The position numbers and the translations under genes are program-made. A DNA stretch of 64,000 bases from Histidinibacterium aquaticum (lineage in GTDB: Bacteria; Pseudomonadota; Alphaproteobacteria; Rhodobacterales; Rhodobacteraceae): the NCBI RefSeq assembly GCF_008710275.1, contig NZ_VYQE01000001.1, forward strand, positions 985,807 through 1,049,806. The letters are read 5' to 3'. Numbering within the stretch: position 1 is the first letter of the stretch; the number at the start of each line of letters is the position of its first letter. Under the pieces are notes generated by a model that saw only the letters and a program-made list of their open reading frames with translations, did no database searches and was not told the DNA's origin. Of the stretch, positions 24,621 through 34,176 are shown piece after piece.

Positions 24621-26098
24621 GCAGCCCCGACCAGGTCGACCAGTGGCAGACCCTCGACCGTGACCTGAACCGATTCTCGAGGCTCGAGCTCGCGACGATG
24701 TACGCCGCCCGGCCCCTGGTCGGCGTCGGGTTCTCCCTCGTCTTCGTGACCCTTTCGGCCCTGGCTGCCGCGGTCCTCACCGGGGCCGAGACAGGCAACC
24801 TCGCGGTCATCGTCGCGGCCGTCTTCGGCGCCTACATGGCTCTCAACATCGGCGCCAACGACGTGGCCAACAACATGGGCCCCGCGGTCGGAGCCCGCGC
24901 CCTTTCGCTGGCCGGGGCCATCGCCATCGCCGCGATCTGCGAAAGCGCGGGCGCCCTTCTGGCCGGCGGCGACGTCGTCTCGACCATCTCGAAGGGCATC
25001 ATCGCGCCGGAACGGCTCGCCAGCGGCCAGATCTTCATCTGGGCGATGATGGCCGCGCTGCTCTCTGCGGCGATCTGGGTCAACATCGCCACCTGGGTCG
25101 GGGCGCCGGTCTCCACGACCCACTCGGTCGTGGGCGGGGTCATGGGCGCCGGTATCGCCGCTGCGGGTTTCAGTGCCGTCAATTGGCCGACCATGGGCGC
25201 GATCGCGGCGAGCTGGGTGATCTCCCCTCTGCTGGGCGGGGTCATCGCCGCCGCGATGCTCGCCTTCATCAAGTGGAAGGTGATCTACGTCGAGGACAAG
25301 ATCGCCGCGGCCCGGACATGGGTGCCGGTTCTGATAGGGGTGATGGCCGCGGCCTTCGGCGTCTACCTCTCTATCAAGGGTCTGAAGCGGGTAGTGAGCA
25401 TCGACTTCGGCACGGCTCTCCTGATCGGACTGGCTGCGGGCGTCGTCTTCACCTTCCTGTCCCGCCCGTTCATCCGGCGCCAGGCGGAGGGGCTTGAGAA
25501 CCGGAACCGGTCGCTGAAGGTGCTCTTCCGGCTGCCGCTCGTGATCTCGGCGGCGCTGCTCTCCTTCGCCCATGGCGCGAACGACGTGGCCAATGCCGTC
25601 GGCCCCCTCGCCGCGGTCGTCGAGGCGACGCGAACCTCCGCCGTCGCGGCCCAGGTGAGCATCCCGCTCTGGGTGATGGTCATCGGCGCCCTCGGCATCT
25701 CCTTCGGCCTGATGTTCTACGGCCCGAAGCTGATCGGCATGGTCGGCGACCAGATCACGCGCCTCAACCCGATGCGCGCCTACTGCGTCGCCCTCTCCGC
25801 CGCGACGACGGTGATCGCGGCCTCGTGGCTCGGGCTTCCGGTCAGCTCCACGCACATCGCGGTCGGCGGGGTCTTCGGCGTCGGGTTCTTCCGCGAATGG
25901 CATACCGCCCGCCGAATGCGCCGGAACGAGGGCCTGAGCCCCGATGCGCTCCGCCTCCCGAGGGAAGAACGCAAGCGGCGAAAGCTCGTGCGGCGCTCGC
26001 ACTTCCTGACCATCGTTGCCGCCTGGGTCATTACCGTGCCCGCCGCGGCGGTGCTGTCCGGCATCTGCTTCTTCGTGCTCTCCGCCGTGGGCTCCTGA
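24617..26098 (+). CDS. pit: Inorganic phosphate transporter, PiT family
   Basis: A 493-residue membrane protein with two copies of the PHO4 signature, NIGANDVANNMGPAVGARAL near residue 77 and AHGANDVANAVGPLAAVVEA near residue 316. Each half also contains a serine/threonine-rich re-entrant segment (GAPVSTTHSVVGGVMG and GLPVSSTHIAVGGVFG). About ten helices are present. It should import phosphate as a metal-phosphate complex driven by protons or sodium. The GTG start overlaps the Nudix stop. No PhoU-like gene is next to it. Confidence 0.93.
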   Translation: MSSPDQVDQWQTLDRDLNRFSRLELATMYAARPLVGVGFSLVFVTLSALAAAVLTGAETGNLAVIVAAVFGAYMALNIGANDVANNMGPAVGARALSLAGAIAIAAICESAGALLAGGDVVSTISKGIIAPERLASGQIFIWAMMAALLSAAIWVNIATWVGAPVSTTHSVVGGVMGAGIAAAGFSAVNWPTMGAIAASWVISPLLGGVIAAAMLAFIKWKVIYVEDKIAAARTWVPVLIGVMAAAFGVYLSIKGLKRVVSIDFGTALLIGLAAGVVFTFLSRPFIRRQAEGLENRNRSLKVLFRLPLVISAALLSFAHGANDVANAVGPLAAVVEATRTSAVAAQVSIPLWVMVIGALGISFGLMFYGPKLIGMVGDQITRLNPMRAYCVALSAATTVIAASWLGLPVSSTHIAVGGVFGVGFFREWHTARRMRRNEGLSPDALRLPREERKRRKLVRRSHFLTIVAAWVITVPAAAVLSGICFFVLSAVGS

Positions 26099-26146
26099 GA
26101 CGATTGCGCCTTCCCGGAATCGCGAGGCTCTGATTAGAGAGACGCC

Positions 26147-27010
26147 ATGTTCGACAACGCAGACGATCTCCACCCGCTCTTCGAGGGCGCGCCCTCCTCA
26201 ACGGAGTTCAAGAAGCTCCGCAAGCGCATCGTCCGCGAGACCCGCGAGGCGATCGAGCAATACGGCATGGTCGAGCGCGGGGCGAAGTGGCTCGTCTGCC
26301 TTTCGGGCGGCAAGGACAGCTACACCCTTCTCGCCGTCCTCCACGAGCTTCAGTGGCGCGGCCTGCTGCCGGTGGAACTGCTCGCCTGCAATCTGGACCA
26401 GGGCCAGCCCGGCTTCCCGGCGACGGTCCTGCCGGAGTTCCTCGAACGTATGGGTGTCCCCCATCGGATCGAGTACCAGGACACCTATTCCATCGTCACC
26501 GACAAGGTCCCGGCCGGCCGCACCTACTGCGCCCTCTGCTCGCGCCTGCGCCGGGGGCACCTCTACCGGATCGCCCGGGAGGAAGGCTGTTCGGCCGTCG
26601 TTCTCGGCCACCACCGCGACGACATCCTCGAGACCTTCTTCATGAACCTCTTCCACGGCGGCCGCCTCGCGACCATGCCGCCGAAGCTGGTCAACGAGGA
26701 AGGCGACCTCTTCCTCTACCGTCCCCTCGCCCATGTCGCCGAAGCCGATTGCGAGAAGTTCGCCAAGGCGATGAACTACCCGATCATCCCCTGCGATCTC
26801 TGCGGCTCCCAGGACGGCCTCCAGCGCCAGCAGGTAAAGCAGATCCTCGACCAGTGGGAAAAGAACTCCCCCGGCCGGCGACAGGTGATGTTTCGCGCGC
26901 TGATGAACGCGCGGCCTTCGCACCTTCTCGACCCGAAGCTCTTCGACTTCGTCGGGCTGAGTGTCGAGCCCCGCGGTGAGAGCGAGGAAAGCCCACCGGC
27001 CCTGCGTTAA
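26147..27010 (+). CDS. ttcA: tRNA 2-thiocytidine(32) synthetase TtcA
   Basis: TtcA thiolates C32 of certain tRNAs using ATP and a [4Fe-4S] cluster. The PP-loop is SGGKDS at residues 53-58. The cluster cysteines are C128 and C131 ([12 protein letters not shown]), with a later pair C216/C219 (PCDLCGSQ) of which one is the third ligand. [16 protein letters not shown] is a further family motif. Length (287) is normal. It lies 48 bp downstream of pit and is complete. Confidence 0.95.
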   Translation: MFDNADDLHPLFEGAPSSTEFKKLRKRIVRETREAIEQYGMVERGAKWLVCLSGGKDSYTLLAVLHELQWRGLLPVELLACNLDQGQPGFPATVLPEFLERMGVPHRIEYQDTYSIVTDKVPAGRTYCALCSRLRRGHLYRIAREEGCSAVVLGHHRDDILETFFMNLFHGGRLATMPPKLVNEEGDLFLYRPLAHVAEADCEKFAKAMNYPIIPCDLCGSQDGLQRQQVKQILDQWEKNSPGRRQVMFRALMNARPSHLLDPKLFDFVGLSVEPRGESEESPPALR

Positions 27011-27078
27011 CCGGACGCTCAGCCCCTACGGCTAGGAGCCTTCCCGACGGCCCGGGGGCACGGGCGTGAGGACGGCAG

Positions 27079-28581
27079 ATGGCACGGATGTGGGAAAGGT
27101 CGGGTTGGCGGAGCCGCGCTCTCGCGGTGGTACCGATCGTCACGCTCTCGGCCTGGATGGTCTTCCAGCAGCCAGGGTTTCTGATCGCCGCATTTCTACT
27201 CCCTGCCTTGCTCGCGGTCGGCTTCGACAGGCGTCCCGCGATCACCTCCGGCGACCAGATTACGGGTCTCGACCTGCAGGAGACCCTGCTCGCAGTGACA
27301 GACGAAGAGCTCCGGCAGGCGGCCCGCTCGGGGTCAGACACGACGGTCCTCGTCATCGAGATCGACGGTTTCAAGCGGCTGGAAGAAAGGCTCGGGCGTC
27401 CTGCGCTGGATGACATCCTGCGATCCACCGCCCGCCGCCTCCTCTCCTCTGTCCGGGACCTCGACACCTGCGCAAGACTTGAGGGTCCGACCTTTGCCGT
27501 CGTCATCGGGGGCGTCATGCCTCCCGGGCGGGCGGAGGCCCGGGATCTGGCGCGCCGTCTGCAGGAGGCGCTCTCGCGTCCGGTCGAGGTCGAGATGTCA
27601 CCTGTCCCCCTCACCGTCTCGGTCGGCTACGCCTGCGCCTCGGACGTCCCCGGCGCCACGGGGGCGGCGCTCCTGCAGTCGGCACGGCTCGCCCTGATCC
27701 ACGGCCAGCGGGCCGGCCCTTCCGCTCTCGCCGGGTTCGGACCCGAGATGCGCAGCCGCGTCGCCCGGCGTGGCGCTCTCGCCCGGCAGGCGGCCCGGGC
27801 CCTGGAGGCCGGCGAGATACTGCCCTGGTTCCAGCCTCAGGTCTCTGCCACCTCCGGTCGTCTTGTCGGGGTAGAGGCCCTTGCCCGCTGGCCGCGCGCG
27901 GGGGGACGCATGGTTCCGCCCGCGGCCTTCCTGCCGGCGCTGGAAGAGGCCGGGCTCACCGCCGCGCTCGGCCGCCATATCCTCTTCAAATCTGCCGAAG
28001 CGCTGTCGGACTGGCGGGAGAAGGGCCTGCAGGTCGGTCATGTCGGCCTCAACCTCGCGCCCGCCGACCTCACGGAGCCAGACCTCGCGGAGAGGGTCGC
28101 TACCACCCTGCGCCGCCTCGACCTGCCGCCGGAGGCCCTCTGCATCGAGGTGCTGGAAACCGTCGTCGCCGGCCAGGCGGAGGATACCGTGGTCGCCACA
28201 CTCAAGGACCTCGCGCGTCTCGGTTGCCGGCTCGACCTCGATGACTTCGGCACCGGCCACGCCGCCATCACGTCGATCCGGCATCTGCCGGTTCACCGTC
28301 TCAAGATCGACCGCTCCTTCATCACGGGCGTCGACCGCGACCCAGACCAGCAACGCATGCTGTCGGCGATCCTGATCATGGCGGAGCGGCTCGGGCTGGA
28401 GACCCTAGCAGAGGGCGTCGAGACCGAGGGCGAGATCCGGCGACTGGCCGAGATGGGCTGCGGCGCGCTGCAGGGATTCGCCATTGCCCGGCCAATGCCC
28501 TTCGACCAGGCCACGGACTGGATCGCTGCGCGACCGGCCCTGGCCGCGCCTCGGCCGGAAGGGATCAGGCGCATCGGGTGA
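27079..28581 (+). CDS. Degenerate GGDEF / intact EAL protein (c-di-GMP phosphodiesterase)
   Basis: A 500-residue protein with one or two N-terminal helices (about residues 13-48). A GGDEF-like domain follows whose active-site motif reads EGPTF (135-139), so it cannot make c-di-GMP. The EAL domain from ~240 has VEALARW, NLAP, IEVLET, LDLDDFGTGHA, LKIDRSF, EGVET and GFAIARPM, which covers the metal and catalytic residues. So it is probably an active phosphodiesterase, with the degenerate domain perhaps sensing GTP. It stands between ttcA and yidC with its own short leader. Confidence 0.92.
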   Translation: MARMWERSGWRSRALAVVPIVTLSAWMVFQQPGFLIAAFLLPALLAVGFDRRPAITSGDQITGLDLQETLLAVTDEELRQAARSGSDTTVLVIEIDGFKRLEERLGRPALDDILRSTARRLLSSVRDLDTCARLEGPTFAVVIGGVMPPGRAEARDLARRLQEALSRPVEVEMSPVPLTVSVGYACASDVPGATGAALLQSARLALIHGQRAGPSALAGFGPEMRSRVARRGALARQAARALEAGEILPWFQPQVSATSGRLVGVEALARWPRAGGRMVPPAAFLPALEEAGLTAALGRHILFKSAEALSDWREKGLQVGHVGLNLAPADLTEPDLAERVATTLRRLDLPPEALCIEVLETVVAGQAEDTVVATLKDLARLGCRLDLDDFGTGHAAITSIRHLPVHRLKIDRSFITGVDRDPDQQRMLSAILIMAERLGLETLAEGVETEGEIRRLAEMGCGALQGFAIARPMPFDQATDWIAARPALAAPRPEGIRRIG

Positions 28582-28754
28582 GAGGGGCCGGGATTCGAGC
28601 GACTTGCCGCCGCACTGGCGGCGCGGTGGCACGCCACAGACGCGTGAGGCCACCCGCTCTCGGGCCCCCACCCCTTGACCTTTCGGCCCCGCACAGGTTG
28701 AACGCCCGCAGCTTTCCCAACAGATCAGCGATGGCAAGGGCCGGGGCGACCGAG

Positions 28755-30569
28755 ATGGACGATCAGAACAAGAACCTCATTCTGGCGACAGCGCTCAGCT
28801 TTCTCGTCATCCTCGTGTGGTTCCTGCTCTTCCCGCCACCGGAATCCTCCCCGGGCGCGACGGGCCCCGACGGCCAGCCCGTGGCCGAGCAGGAGGTGCA
28901 GGGCGACACGCTGACCCCGCCCGGCGACCCCTCGCTCGCGCCCGCCTCGCCCGACGCCACCGCCGCGAACACGCCCGAGACCGAGGTCGACCCGGACGTC
29001 ACCGCCCCCGAAGCCGCCCGGATCTCGATCGACAGCCCCCGCGTGGTCGGCTCGATCAACACGCTCGGCGGCCGTCTCGATGACCTGTCGCTGCCCGGCT
29101 ACCGCGTCACGCTGGACGAGGACAGCGACCTCGTCCGCCTCCTCTCCCCCACCGGGGCGGAGAGCCCCTATTACGCCCTGCACGGCTGGATCGCGGTCGA
29201 CGGCGCCGAAACCGAGGACGTGCCCACCGATCGGACGCTCTGGGAGATCGAGGAGGGCGAGACGCTCTCGCCCGACAGCCCGGTCACGCTGCGCTGGGAC
29301 AACGGCCAGGGCCTCGTCTTCCGCAAGCAGATCGCAGTCGACGACGACTACATGTTCACCGTCACCCAGTCGGTCGAGAACACCACCGGCGAGGACGTGA
29401 CCCTGCGCCCCTACGGCCAGATCCGCCGCAACAACCAGATCGACACGACGAACTTCTTCATTCTGCACGAGGGCATCGTGCGGATGTCCGACGGCGAGCT
29501 GGAAGAGATCGACTACGACGACATCCCGGACCTCTCGGCCGAGGAAGGCCGGATCGAGGTCGCCGAGGACGGCTGGGTCGGCTTCACGGACAAGTACTGG
29601 ATGACCACGCTCATCCCCGAGCCCGGCACCGCCTTCCGGTCGGTCGTGCGCGGCGTGGGCGACACCTACCTCGCCGAGAGCGTCTACCCGTCGGTCACCG
29701 TCGAGGCCGGCGCCACCGCGAGCGCCGAGAGCCAGATCTTCGCCGGTGCGAAGGAATGGGAGACCATCCGCGAGTACCAGCAGGGCGGGATCGACGGCTT
29801 TCTCGACTCGATCGACTGGGGCTGGTTCTTCTTCCTGACCAAGCCGATCTTCGCCCTGCTGCATTGGCTGAACGGTGTGATCGGGAACATGGGCTGGTCG
29901 ATCATTGTGCTCACGCTGATCATCAAGGCCATTCTCTTCCCACTCTCCTACAAGTCCTACACCTCCATGGCGAAGATGAAGGAGCTTCAGCCGGAGATGG
30001 AGAAGCTCAAGGAGCGCGCGGGCGACGACCGGGAGCAGCTCCAGAAGGGCATGATGGAGCTCTACAAGAAGAACAAGGTGAACCCCGCCTCGGGCTGCCT
30101 GCCGATCCTTCTGCAGATCCCGATCTTCTTCTCGCTCTACAAGGTGATCTTCGTCACGCTCGAACTGCGGCATGCGCCCTGGATCGGCTGGATCCGCGAC
30201 CTCTCCGCGCCCGACCCCTCGTCGATCCTGAACCTCTTCGGCCTGCTGCCCTGGGCGACGCCGGAACCGGGCTCGATCTTTGCGATCGTCTCGCTCGGGA
30301 TCCTGCCGATCCTGCTCGGTATCTCGATGTGGCTGCAGCAGAAGCTGAACCCGGCCCCGCCGGACCCGACCCAGCGGATGATCTTCGCCTGGATGCCCTG
30401 GGTCTTCATGTTCATGCTGGGTACCTTCGCCAGCGGCCTGGTGCTCTACTGGATCGCGAACAACACGATCACGTTCATCCAGCAGTACGCGATCATGCGC
30501 AGCCACGGGTACAAGCCTGATATTCTCGGGAATATCCGGGGCAAGAGCCCCCCTGCGACAAAGAAGTAA
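28755..30569 (+). CDS. yidC: Membrane protein insertase YidC
   Basis: YidC inserts and folds inner-membrane proteins with or without SecYEG. The 604-residue protein begins MDDQNKNLILATALSFLVIL (TM1). A large periplasmic domain (about residues 60-350) and the conserved C-terminal five-helix core follow. The core includes LSYKSYTSMAKMKELQPEM, NPASGCLPILLQIPIFFSLY and WMPWVFMFMLGTFASGLVLY. The positively charged groove Arg is expected in the TM after the FPLSYKS segment. An ATG at 28731 or further upstream would add a non-family extension. In most relatives it directly follows yidD. Confidence 0.95.
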   Translation: MDDQNKNLILATALSFLVILVWFLLFPPPESSPGATGPDGQPVAEQEVQGDTLTPPGDPSLAPASPDATAANTPETEVDPDVTAPEAARISIDSPRVVGSINTLGGRLDDLSLPGYRVTLDEDSDLVRLLSPTGAESPYYALHGWIAVDGAETEDVPTDRTLWEIEEGETLSPDSPVTLRWDNGQGLVFRKQIAVDDDYMFTVTQSVENTTGEDVTLRPYGQIRRNNQIDTTNFFILHEGIVRMSDGELEEIDYDDIPDLSAEEGRIEVAEDGWVGFTDKYWMTTLIPEPGTAFRSVVRGVGDTYLAESVYPSVTVEAGATASAESQIFAGAKEWETIREYQQGGIDGFLDSIDWGWFFFLTKPIFALLHWLNGVIGNMGWSIIVLTLIIKAILFPLSYKSYTSMAKMKELQPEMEKLKERAGDDREQLQKGMMELYKKNKVNPASGCLPILLQIPIFFSLYKVIFVTLELRHAPWIGWIRDLSAPDPSSILNLFGLLPWATPEPGSIFAIVSLGILPILLGISMWLQQKLNPAPPDPTQRMIFAWMPWVFMFMLGTFASGLVLYWIANNTITFIQQYAIMRSHGYKPDILGNIRGKSPPATKK

Positions 30570-30604
30570 GCAGCGCTCGGGAACGAAATGACCTGACGCA
30601 AGGT

Positions 30605-30630
30605 TCCCTCCGGGATGCAGATCGGAGGGA
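30605..30630 (+). promoter_or_regulatory. Hairpin that covers the ribosome site of the five-haem cytochrome gene
   Basis: TCCCTCCG (30605-30612) pairs perfectly with CGGAGGGA (30623-30630) across a 10-base loop. The 3' arm contains the GGAGGG Shine-Dalgarno of the gene starting at 30639. In the folded state ribosome binding should be blocked. The upstream yidC stop lies about 38 bases before the hairpin. Confidence 0.6.
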
Positions 30631-30638
30631 GTTCGCTC

Positions 30639-32585
30639 ATGTCATTCTGGGTCCGTTTCGTCGTCGGCCTCGTCATCCTTGGCGTGATCGGGGTGGGGGC
30701 CGGCTTCGCGCTGATGGCCTCTGGGGCAATCAGCGTCGCAGCGGACAAAGGGCACGGAGAGACCTTCTACCGCGTCATGCACTACGCCTTCAAACGATCG
30801 GTCGCCGCGCAGAGCGCCGGGACCGAGGTGCCCGAGAACCTGGACGACGAGGGCCGGATCGCGCTTGGCGCGCAGCATTACGATCAGGTCTGCTCGCGCT
30901 GCCACGGTGGCCCGGGCCTCGGCCAGAATCCCCAGGCTCTCTCGATGACGCCACGTCCGCAGCATCTGCCGGCCGTGGTCGAGCAGTTCACGGATGCCGA
31001 GCTGCACTGGATCGTGGAAAACGGCGTGATGATGTCGGCCATGCCCGCCTGGCCCGCCGACGGGCGGACCGATGAGATCTGGTCCGTCGTGGCCTTCCTC
31101 CGGCAGCTGCCCGAAATGAGCGCCGAGACCTATGCCGAGTTGGTCTCTTCCGACGGGACCGAGGTCGAGGCGATGCCCTTCGGCGCGGTTGCCGAGACGC
31201 GGGACATGAACTTCTACAAGACCGGGCCCGCGATGGAGGAGTACGCCTACCGCACGCCCGCCGTCGGCTGGTCGGACCACCCGCTCGCCTCGATCCCGCT
31301 CGCCTCCTGCACCGCCTGCCACGGTAGCGACGGCACCGGCGGCGTGACCGAGGGCCTTGCCCCCAACCTGACGATCCAGAGTCCCGAGTATCTTGCCGCC
31401 ACCCTGCGGGCTTATGCCGCCGCCGACCGGCACTCCGGCTTCATGCAGGTCGCGGCCTCGGGTCTTTCGAACAACCAGATCGACGCCCTGTCCACGTACT
31501 TCGGCGAGACCCTCCCCGACGCCGCAGGGCCACAGCGTCCGGTCGACGACGACGTCCTCGCGCTCGGCGAATCCATCGTGGAGGCCGGCCTCGACGGCAG
31601 CGGGGCGCTCGCCTGCAGCAATTGCCACAGCCGCTCCGGTGAGGTCGACGATATTCCGATCCCGGAGATCGCCGGGCAGAACCCGCGCTTCCTCACGACC
31701 CAGCTGGTGGCGTTCCGCGATGGCGGCCGGGGAGGTACGGGCTTCTGGCAGCCCATGCAGGGCGTCGCGCACGAGATGAGCAACGAGCAGATCGGTGCCG
31801 TCGCCGCCTACCTCGGCAGCCTCGAGCCCGGCGCCACCCTGCCCCGGTCCGAGCTCACCGGTGACCTCGACGAGGCGGCCGAACTCGTGGGCGGCGTTTG
31901 CGACGAGTGCCACCAGGACACCATGGCCGGCGTCCCTGAAGGCGAATATCCCAACCTGACGCTCCAGACCGGCGCCTACATCGGCCGGCAGTTGCACAAC
32001 TTCCGCACCGAGCAGCGTGACTCGCGGCGGATGACCGAGGTGGCCGGGCGGCTCTCCAACGAGCAGATCGCCTCGCTTGCCCTCTATGTCGACCAGCTGG
32101 AGCCGGTCGCCGCTCCGCAGGAGATCAGCGACGCCGATATCGCCCTGGGCGAGCAGATCGCCAACGAGGGTCTGCCGGAGCGCAACGTTCCGGCCTGCCT
32201 GACCTGTCACGGAGCGGAGCCGACCGGTCAGCTGCCGGGCCTCGTCCGGCTCCACGGCCAGTACGAGGAGTACCTCGTCCACCGCCTGACGCAGTTCCAG
32301 AGCGACGCGCCCGAGGCGACGATCAGCCCGATGTACCGCATTGCGGACGTAATGACACCCGACGAGCGGGAGGCCGTCTCCGCCTGGTTCGCCTCGCAGG
32401 AGCCCTTGTCGAAGGTCGATCTCGTGGAGCCGACCGAGGCCTCTGCCGAGCAGCAGCCGCCCGAGCCCACCGATGCCGAACCCGACATCCCTCGGCCGGC
32501 GGAGACCGTGGACGAGGTCGTGACCGAGGAGGAGCCGACCGACGCTCCCGAGACCGAGGAGGGGGTGCTTGTCCCGACGGAGTGA
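30639..32585 (+). CDS. Membrane-anchored five-haem c-type cytochrome
   Basis: A 648-residue protein with an uncleaved-looking N-terminal anchor (residues 4-30). Five CXXCH haem sites follow at 85-89 (CSRCH), 224-228 (CTACH), 326-330 (CSNCH), 421-425 (CDECH) and 520-524 (CLTCH). Each sits in its own cytochrome-c-like domain, with candidate methionine ligands such as MSAMP and MQVA. The last ~60 residues are proline/glutamate-rich. It probably carries electrons on the periplasmic side. I start at 30639 because GGAGGG is nine bases upstream; an ATG at 30615 has no site. No oxidase or reductase gene is near, so the partner is unknown. Confidence 0.9.
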   Translation: MSFWVRFVVGLVILGVIGVGAGFALMASGAISVAADKGHGETFYRVMHYAFKRSVAAQSAGTEVPENLDDEGRIALGAQHYDQVCSRCHGGPGLGQNPQALSMTPRPQHLPAVVEQFTDAELHWIVENGVMMSAMPAWPADGRTDEIWSVVAFLRQLPEMSAETYAELVSSDGTEVEAMPFGAVAETRDMNFYKTGPAMEEYAYRTPAVGWSDHPLASIPLASCTACHGSDGTGGVTEGLAPNLTIQSPEYLAATLRAYAAADRHSGFMQVAASGLSNNQIDALSTYFGETLPDAAGPQRPVDDDVLALGESIVEAGLDGSGALACSNCHSRSGEVDDIPIPEIAGQNPRFLTTQLVAFRDGGRGGTGFWQPMQGVAHEMSNEQIGAVAAYLGSLEPGATLPRSELTGDLDEAAELVGGVCDECHQDTMAGVPEGEYPNLTLQTGAYIGRQLHNFRTEQRDSRRMTEVAGRLSNEQIASLALYVDQLEPVAAPQEISDADIALGEQIANEGLPERNVPACLTCHGAEPTGQLPGLVRLHGQYEEYLVHRLTQFQSDAPEATISPMYRIADVMTPDEREAVSAWFASQEPLSKVDLVEPTEASAEQQPPEPTDAEPDIPRPAETVDEVVTEEEPTDAPETEEGVLVPTE

Positions 32586-32625
32586 GATTGACCTCCCCCG
32601 CCGCGCCGCCTAAGCCGGGCCGGTC

Positions 32626-33273
32626 ATGAGCCTGCCCTTTCCCATCGCCGAGCCCGACCCCGCCGAGATCGAGCGGGGCCGGAGGCTGTTCGCAGGCGAG
32701 GTCGATTTCCTCAAGGGGGTCGTCGCGATGGACGGCCTGCCGCCCGCCGACCGGCCGGAGATCTGCTTTGCCGGACGATCGAATGTCGGAAAGTCGACGC
32801 TCATCAACGCGCTCACCGGCCGCAAGGCGCTCGCCCGCGCATCGAACACGCCGGGGCGGACGCAGGAGATCAACTACTTCACCCTGGGCGAGAGCCACTA
32901 CCTCGTGGACCTTCCCGGCTACGGCTACGCGAACGCGCCGCTCGACAAGGTGCGCGGCTGGCAGCAGCTTCTGAAGCAGTACCTCTCGGGGCGCCCCACG
33001 CTGCGGCGGGCCTTCGTGCTGATCGACGCACGCCACGGGGTGAAGGAGGTCGACGAGGAGATCCTCGCGCTGCTCGATAGCTCCGCCGTGACCTTTCAGT
33101 GCGTGCTTACCAAGGCCGACAAGGTGAAATTGAAGGACCGCGAGCGGGTCATGGCCCAGGTCCGCGACCGGCTCTCGAAGCATCCCGCGGCCTTCCCCGA
33201 GATCGTGTTGACCTCCTCCGAAAAGGGGGATGGGATCGGCGAACTCAGGGGGATCATCGCCGGCATCGGCTGA
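32626..33273 (+). CDS. yihA: Ribosome biogenesis GTPase YihA/YsxC
   Basis: A 215-residue GTPase of the EngB family, needed for late 50S assembly. G1 is [12 protein letters not shown]2 RTQEINYF, G3 DLPGYGYA, G4 LTKADK and G5 TSSEKG. Length and order are standard. It is followed eight bases later by argB, a pair common near yidC in this family. Confidence 0.95.
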   Translation: MSLPFPIAEPDPAEIERGRRLFAGEVDFLKGVVAMDGLPPADRPEICFAGRSNVGKSTLINALTGRKALARASNTPGRTQEINYFTLGESHYLVDLPGYGYANAPLDKVRGWQQLLKQYLSGRPTLRRAFVLIDARHGVKEVDEEILALLDSSAVTFQCVLTKADKVKLKDRERVMAQVRDRLSKHPAAFPEIVLTSSEKGDGIGELRGIIAGIG

Positions 33274-33281
33274 GGACAGGG

Positions 33282-34175
33282 ATGAGGACGCAGACCATGG
33301 ACCGCGACTGGATCGCCACGGCCCGGACACTCTCCGAGGCCCTGCCTTACATGCAGCGCTATTCGGGAGCCGTGGTCGTCATCAAGTTCGGCGGAAACGC
33401 CATGGGCGACGATGCCGCGATGGCGGCCTTCGCGCGGGACATCGTGCTGATGCGGCAAGTCGGCGCGAACCCCGTCGTGGTCCACGGCGGCGGGCCGATG
33501 ATCAACGACATGCTGGGCAAGCTCGGGATCGAGTCGACCTTCGTCCGCGGCAAGCGGGTGACGGACCAGGCGACGGTCGAGGTGGTCGAGATGATCCTCA
33601 CCGGGCTGGTGAACAAGAAGATCGTCCAGGCGATCAACGACCAGGGCGGCCGGGCCGTGGGTCTATCCGGCAAGGACGACGACCTCATGGTCGCCGAGGC
33701 CGACGACCCGGAGCTTGGCTTCGTCGGCCGGCCGGTGGAGATGAACGTGCAGGTGCTGCGAGACCTCTTTTCGGCCGGGATCATCCCCGTGGTGGCGCCG
33801 GTCGCGACCGGGATGAACGAGAACGAGACCTTCAACGTCAACGGCGACACCGCCGCCGGCGCGATCGCCGGGGCGCTGGAGGCGGACCGGCTGCTTCTCT
33901 TGACCGACGTCGCCGGCGTGAAGGGCCCCGACGGCGAGGTCGTGACCGAACTGCATCCCGACCAGGTGCGCGCGATGACGGCGGACGGGACCATCGCTGG
34001 CGGCATGATCCCCAAGACGGAGACCGCGCTCAAGGCCATCGAGGAGGGTGTGCGGGCGGTCGTGATCCTCGACGGGCGCTTGCCGAACGCGACGCTTCTG
34101 GAGCTCTTCACGGACTACGGCGCGGGCTCGATCATCCGTTCGACCGAGCCGCGGGTGAAGCCACGGGTCCGCTGA
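33282..34175 (+). CDS. argB: Acetylglutamate kinase
   Basis: ArgB phosphorylates N-acetyl-L-glutamate in arginine synthesis. The amino-acid-kinase motifs [26 protein letters not shown], the substrate segment [15 protein letters not shown] ([12 protein letters not shown]) and [20 protein letters not shown] are visible. About 297 residues from the ATG at 33282; an ATG at 33297 (MDRDWIAT) is an alternative start with a GAGG upstream. Cyclic-type N-terminal helix suggests arginine feedback control. Followed by a phosphohistidine phosphatase gene one base later. Confidence 0.94.
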   Translation: MRTQTMDRDWIATARTLSEALPYMQRYSGAVVVIKFGGNAMGDDAAMAAFARDIVLMRQVGANPVVVHGGGPMINDMLGKLGIESTFVRGKRVTDQATVEVVEMILTGLVNKKIVQAINDQGGRAVGLSGKDDDLMVAEADDPELGFVGRPVEMNVQVLRDLFSAGIIPVVAPVATGMNENETFNVNGDTAAGAIAGALEADRLLLLTDVAGVKGPDGEVVTELHPDQVRAMTADGTIAGGMIPKTETALKAIEEGVRAVVILDGRLPNATLLELFTDYGAGSIIRSTEPRVKPRVR

Positions 34176-34176
34176 G

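Noticed and set aside
28660..28720. Promoter TTGACC-N17-TTGAAC upstream of yidC.
   Set aside because: The -10 match is poor (TTGAAC) and the position is not supported by anything else.
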